Shown here piece after piece: positions 1 through 64,000 of a stretch of 64,000 bases of DNA. Within the stretch, counting starts at the first letter, position 1; each line of letters begins with the position of its first letter. The translations under genes and the position numbers were made by a program. The notes below the pieces were generated by a model. The model was not told the DNA's origin, searched no databases, and was given only the letters and a program-made list of their open reading frames with translations. The stretch lies in NCBI GenBank assembly GCA_054601695.1, contig BAAHQB010000075.1, positions 496,001-560,000 of the forward strand, in the 5' to 3' direction. Origin of the DNA: Amorphochlora amoebiformis (Eukaryota; Cercozoa; Chlorarachniophyceae).

Positions 1-57
1 TACACTTTCGAGTTCACCCGGGAAAACGCGGCGAAAGGGATGCTCACGTTCTGGTGA
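1..57 (+). CDS. 3' end of an upstream gene (partial)
   Basis: Open frame from the window edge ending in TGA at 55-57. It reads ...EFTRENAAKGMLTFW-stop, which is normal-complexity protein unlike the repeats around it. No acceptor is visible because the window cuts it. An alternative is that the exon ends at the good donor CTG|GTGAGG at 53/54 and continues elsewhere, but I found no phase-matched partner exon before 1367. The family is not recognised. Confidence 0.45.
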   Translation, partial: YTFEFTRENAAKGMLTFW

Positions 58-370
58 GGTGGGCGGCATAATTGATAGATTTGGCCCCAAACCGTACCTG
101 AAGTCCTGAACCCTTTTGACCGACCCTTTGATATCCATATATGTATGATAAAGTCGTGTTATTGACCTCGGACACAATATAAGCTAATGAATCGATAACC
201 CTAAAGAGATTAGATTCGGGCGATTTCAAAAAGAGTTTGTGAACGAAGAGGCATAAGGCTCGCTTCTTTTGGAACTGTGTGGCGTTCTGGTATATCTTTG
301 TAATTTCTTTTTTGTGGTTGTGATTTGTTTTGTGTGGTTGTCATTATGTGTGAATAAAGCATTTATATAT

Positions 371-424
<54 letters not shown>

Positions 425-593
425 ATATCTATATGTAATATACATATATATATATATATATACATATATATATGTACATACATATACATACATACATATA
501 TTTAGATTTTATATATTTAGATTTTATTTTTAGGTACATATGAATATACATACATATGTATACACAACTCACGTACAATGCGATGCATTCACA

Positions 594-649
<56 letters not shown>

Positions 650-764
650 TAATATATAATATATATATATATATATATAATGTAATACACACACACACAA
701 ACACACACATATGTATACTGTATATTCATATATACATACTTACATATGCACAACATATATATAC

Positions 765-819
<55 letters not shown>

Positions 820-854
820 ATATTGCACGTACATACATATGCAAATACATATAT

Positions 855-951
<97 letters not shown>

Positions 952-1047
952 AATATATATATGTATATATATATAGAGGTATATATTTATATACATACAT
1001 GTATCTACACGTATATATATATATACATATAAATATGCATATAAATA

Positions 1048-1103
<56 letters not shown>

Positions 1104-1294
1104 CGTATGTGTGTGTGTGTGTGTATACATGTATATGTGTGTATATGTAAATGATAAATACATATGAATACATGTCTATATAATATATATATATATGTGT
1201 GTGTGTGTATGTATGTATATATTATGTATATGTATATTGTGTATATACATGAGATATAAATATATATACCTGTATAAATACATACGAACATATA

Positions 1295-1348
<54 letters not shown>

Positions 1349-1366
1349 AAGGTGGAAAGGAAAATA
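58..1366. other. Intergenic spacer, mostly microsatellite
   Basis: Positions 58-360 are unique sequence with no frame I can support, possibly 3' UTR of the left gene and promoter of the SAM-domain gene. Positions 368-1345 are (AT)n with (AC)n and (GT)n patches. Confidence 0.5.
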
Positions 1367-9727
<8,361 letters not shown>

Positions 9728-9901
9728 GATTGGAAAAAGCTTAATGCTGGAAATCTCTGAAGTTCAGATAGGGCAATGCTTGAATGCTACGATATACCAG
9801 ATATAGGGCCAGTCTATAATACTAGTACTAGTCTGACTATTAAGTAGCTGCTATCATTTAATGTATATATCACAGTATATATACCTATATACACACATAC
9901 G

Positions 9902-9932
<31 letters not shown>

Positions 9933-10025
9933 TTATATATATATGTATGTATATGTACATACATATATATATATATATACTGTAGCATATATACAAATAT
10001 ATACATATGTATGTCTTTATATATA

Positions 10026-10059
<34 letters not shown>

Positions 10060-10624
10060 AAAGTTTGTGTGTATATTTGTGTATAAATATGTTTCTATAT
10101 ACACCGATCGGCGGCGTATGACTGTATGAAAAAAATTAAGTTGAAAGTCATCCGAGAATGATTGTGATTCTAGTAACAATATCGATAATAAACTGCCGTT
10201 AACAATTAGATACTCTATCAAAGCACTGTTGTCAAATGATCATGCTACTAGTGCTAGGCTAATTCTGTTCGTGCGTCCAATGATTTCATGAATGCAATGT
10301 CTATAGTATCGAGAACTTATAACTAGTATAAGCTGGATAAGTATCTTACATGCATACTTCTAGCAGTTATCGCGAATAGATCTAGTAGATTTATAATTAT
10401 TAACGTTTTTTCAATCCAGACTCTGATCAAAATTTAATGTGAAGAAATTTGTTATGCAAATTATAATTATTAAGTCGAAATTTCTCGGGCTGAGATCTAT
10501 GACGGCGGCACAAGACCCGGCCAATTACATATCTATTATTCTTGAAGTGGTACTCAGTCTTAGAGACTGTTATGACGTATCGTAATACCTCAGACAAACA
10601 GGGGGCCATCGAAATCGCTCATCG
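9728..10624. other. Spacer between converging genes
   Basis: Positions 9728-9860 and 10085-10624 are non-repetitive, AT-rich sequence in which I find no supportable exon. An (AT)n/(TATG)n tract lies at about 9860-10075. This is presumably the 3' UTRs and spacer of two tail-to-tail genes. Confidence 0.5.
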
Positions 10625-21261
<10,637 letters not shown>

Positions 21262-21574
21262 GCAAAACGCTCTTGATAGCGGGAGGGGGCGCCAAAGGGC
21301 CCTAGGGAGACTTCGAAGCATGTTTGGGAAGATCGGAGGGTAGGTCGGCACCCACTTCGGAACCCAGGGTCACCTGTCTGTGACATCTTTGAGTTGTCAT
21401 GCGAGAAGATGCTAACCTAGCGTGATATCTCTAAGTTGTCACGCATTTAAATCGCCTCATTTCTCCGTGAATATAATAAGGTTATTTTACCGGAAAATAC
21501 TAATTTTCCCACCGAAAGAATTTGTCGCACTTGTCGTGCGTGTGGGGGTCGGCCTTGTGGAGTGGTCTGAAGTC
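21262..21574. promoter_or_regulatory. Divergent promoter region between the PK-like gene and PWP1
   Basis: 313 bp between two ATGs facing away from each other, free of microsatellite and much less AT-biased than its surroundings. It holds a 23-bp imperfect direct repeat (TGACATCTTTGAGTTGTCAT at 21381, TGATATCTCTAAGTTGTCAC at 21423) offset by 42 bp, about four helical turns. The bidirectional-promoter role is inferred from the arrangement. Confidence 0.65.
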
Positions 21575-36305
<14,731 letters not shown>

Positions 36306-36842
36306 AATCCGATTGTAGGCGTTTATTTCAAATTTGATTTTTTCGGGTATCTAGATTATGGACATCTACTAGATATAGATGATGCATGGCAGTAGAATTG
36401 AAGACCAATGGTCAATATAATCTAGATAATAACACTAAATGCCTTGAATACTCGAGAAAATTAATGCCATCATTTAGTACAATTTATCTAGTTATATGGT
36501 ACACACGCATATATACTATTACAACTAGTACATATACATATATACATATTGTCTAGATGCTAGACATGGTATTATAAATGTGACTACTATCGATGTGACA
36601 TACTCAAGTTTAGAGAAATGAGCAGAGACACAGATCACACAGCCTAATTATTTAAACTTGTTTCACTGCAGCTATTATTTGAATGATAATATATAATCAA
36701 TGGATATGACCCGGAGTGAAGCGAAAACAGCGCTATTCAAGCTCTCAAAACTTCTCGGGCTCTATCTAGATATGTTGAGTGTACCGAGTATTGAAAAATT
36801 GATTCAAAGCCAGAGATACCGAATGAATTCGTTGCTTTGCAT
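36306..36842. other. Spacer between converging PWP1 and PDK-like genes
   Basis: 537 bp of AT-rich unique sequence between the two stop codons. No further exon is supported; presumably both 3' UTRs. A plus-strand 72-codon frame at 36700-36918 overlaps the last PDK exon antisense and is not supported. Confidence 0.55.

Positions 36843-64000
<27,158 letters not shown>

Noticed and set aside
226-1291. Long frames on both strands reading [12 protein letters not shown]
   Set aside because: Translations of (AT)n, (AC)n and (GT)n. The same holds for most long open frames across the window.

Overview
The window is nuclear DNA of a eukaryote, probably a protist whose telomere repeat is TTAGGG. About half of it is (AT)n microsatellite, with (CG)n, (CT)n, (GA)n and (AC)n tracts and many interstitial TTAGGG/CCCTAA arrays. 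The genes are split into very short exons (about 20-190 nt) by introns rich in microsatellites. Nearly all the long uninterrupted frames are repeat translations ([18 protein letters not shown]). The real genes only appear when the small non-repeat islands are joined at splice sites with matching phase. I did this by hand. The standard genetic code fits throughout, and introns are GT-AG with one apparent GC-AG.

Layout: (1) 1-57, end of a gene on +; (2) 1367-9727 (+), an unrecognised protein with an N-terminal SAM-like domain; (3) 10625-21261 (-), a highly diverged pyruvate-kinase-like protein of 418 aa that lacks the lid domain and the catalytic motifs; (4) 21575-36305 (+), complete 22-exon PWP1 (ribosome-biogenesis WD40 protein, 474 aa); (5) 36843-47159 (-), complete 19-exon mitochondrial kinase of the PDK/BCKDK family (427 aa); (6) about 48678 to beyond the right edge (+), a SMARCAL1-type SNF2 annealing helicase with a GRF zinc finger and a HARP-like segment. 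Genes 3/4 share a 313-bp divergent promoter and genes 4/5 converge with 537 bp between stops.

The most unusual feature is a recurring pattern in the introns. Exon edges (an acceptor plus the first bases of the exon, or the last bases plus the donor) are present as extra, decayed copies, each bounded by (AT)n. Copies carrying an acceptor lie upstream of the true exon and copies carrying a donor lie downstream. The pattern recurs in all five genes with resolved introns, on both strands. A perfect 89-bp tandem duplication at 62182-62359 looks like a fresh example.

Other dispersed elements are a tRNA-headed SINE-like family (five copies or fragments), a short core repeat always embedded in telomeric arrays, introns built largely of telomere repeat, and a 58-bp near-perfect palindrome next to a splice acceptor. 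The genes do not form one pathway. Two (pyruvate-kinase-like, PDK/BCKDK) relate to pyruvate or branched-chain metabolism, PWP1 to rRNA/chromatin, and the helicase to replication-fork repair.
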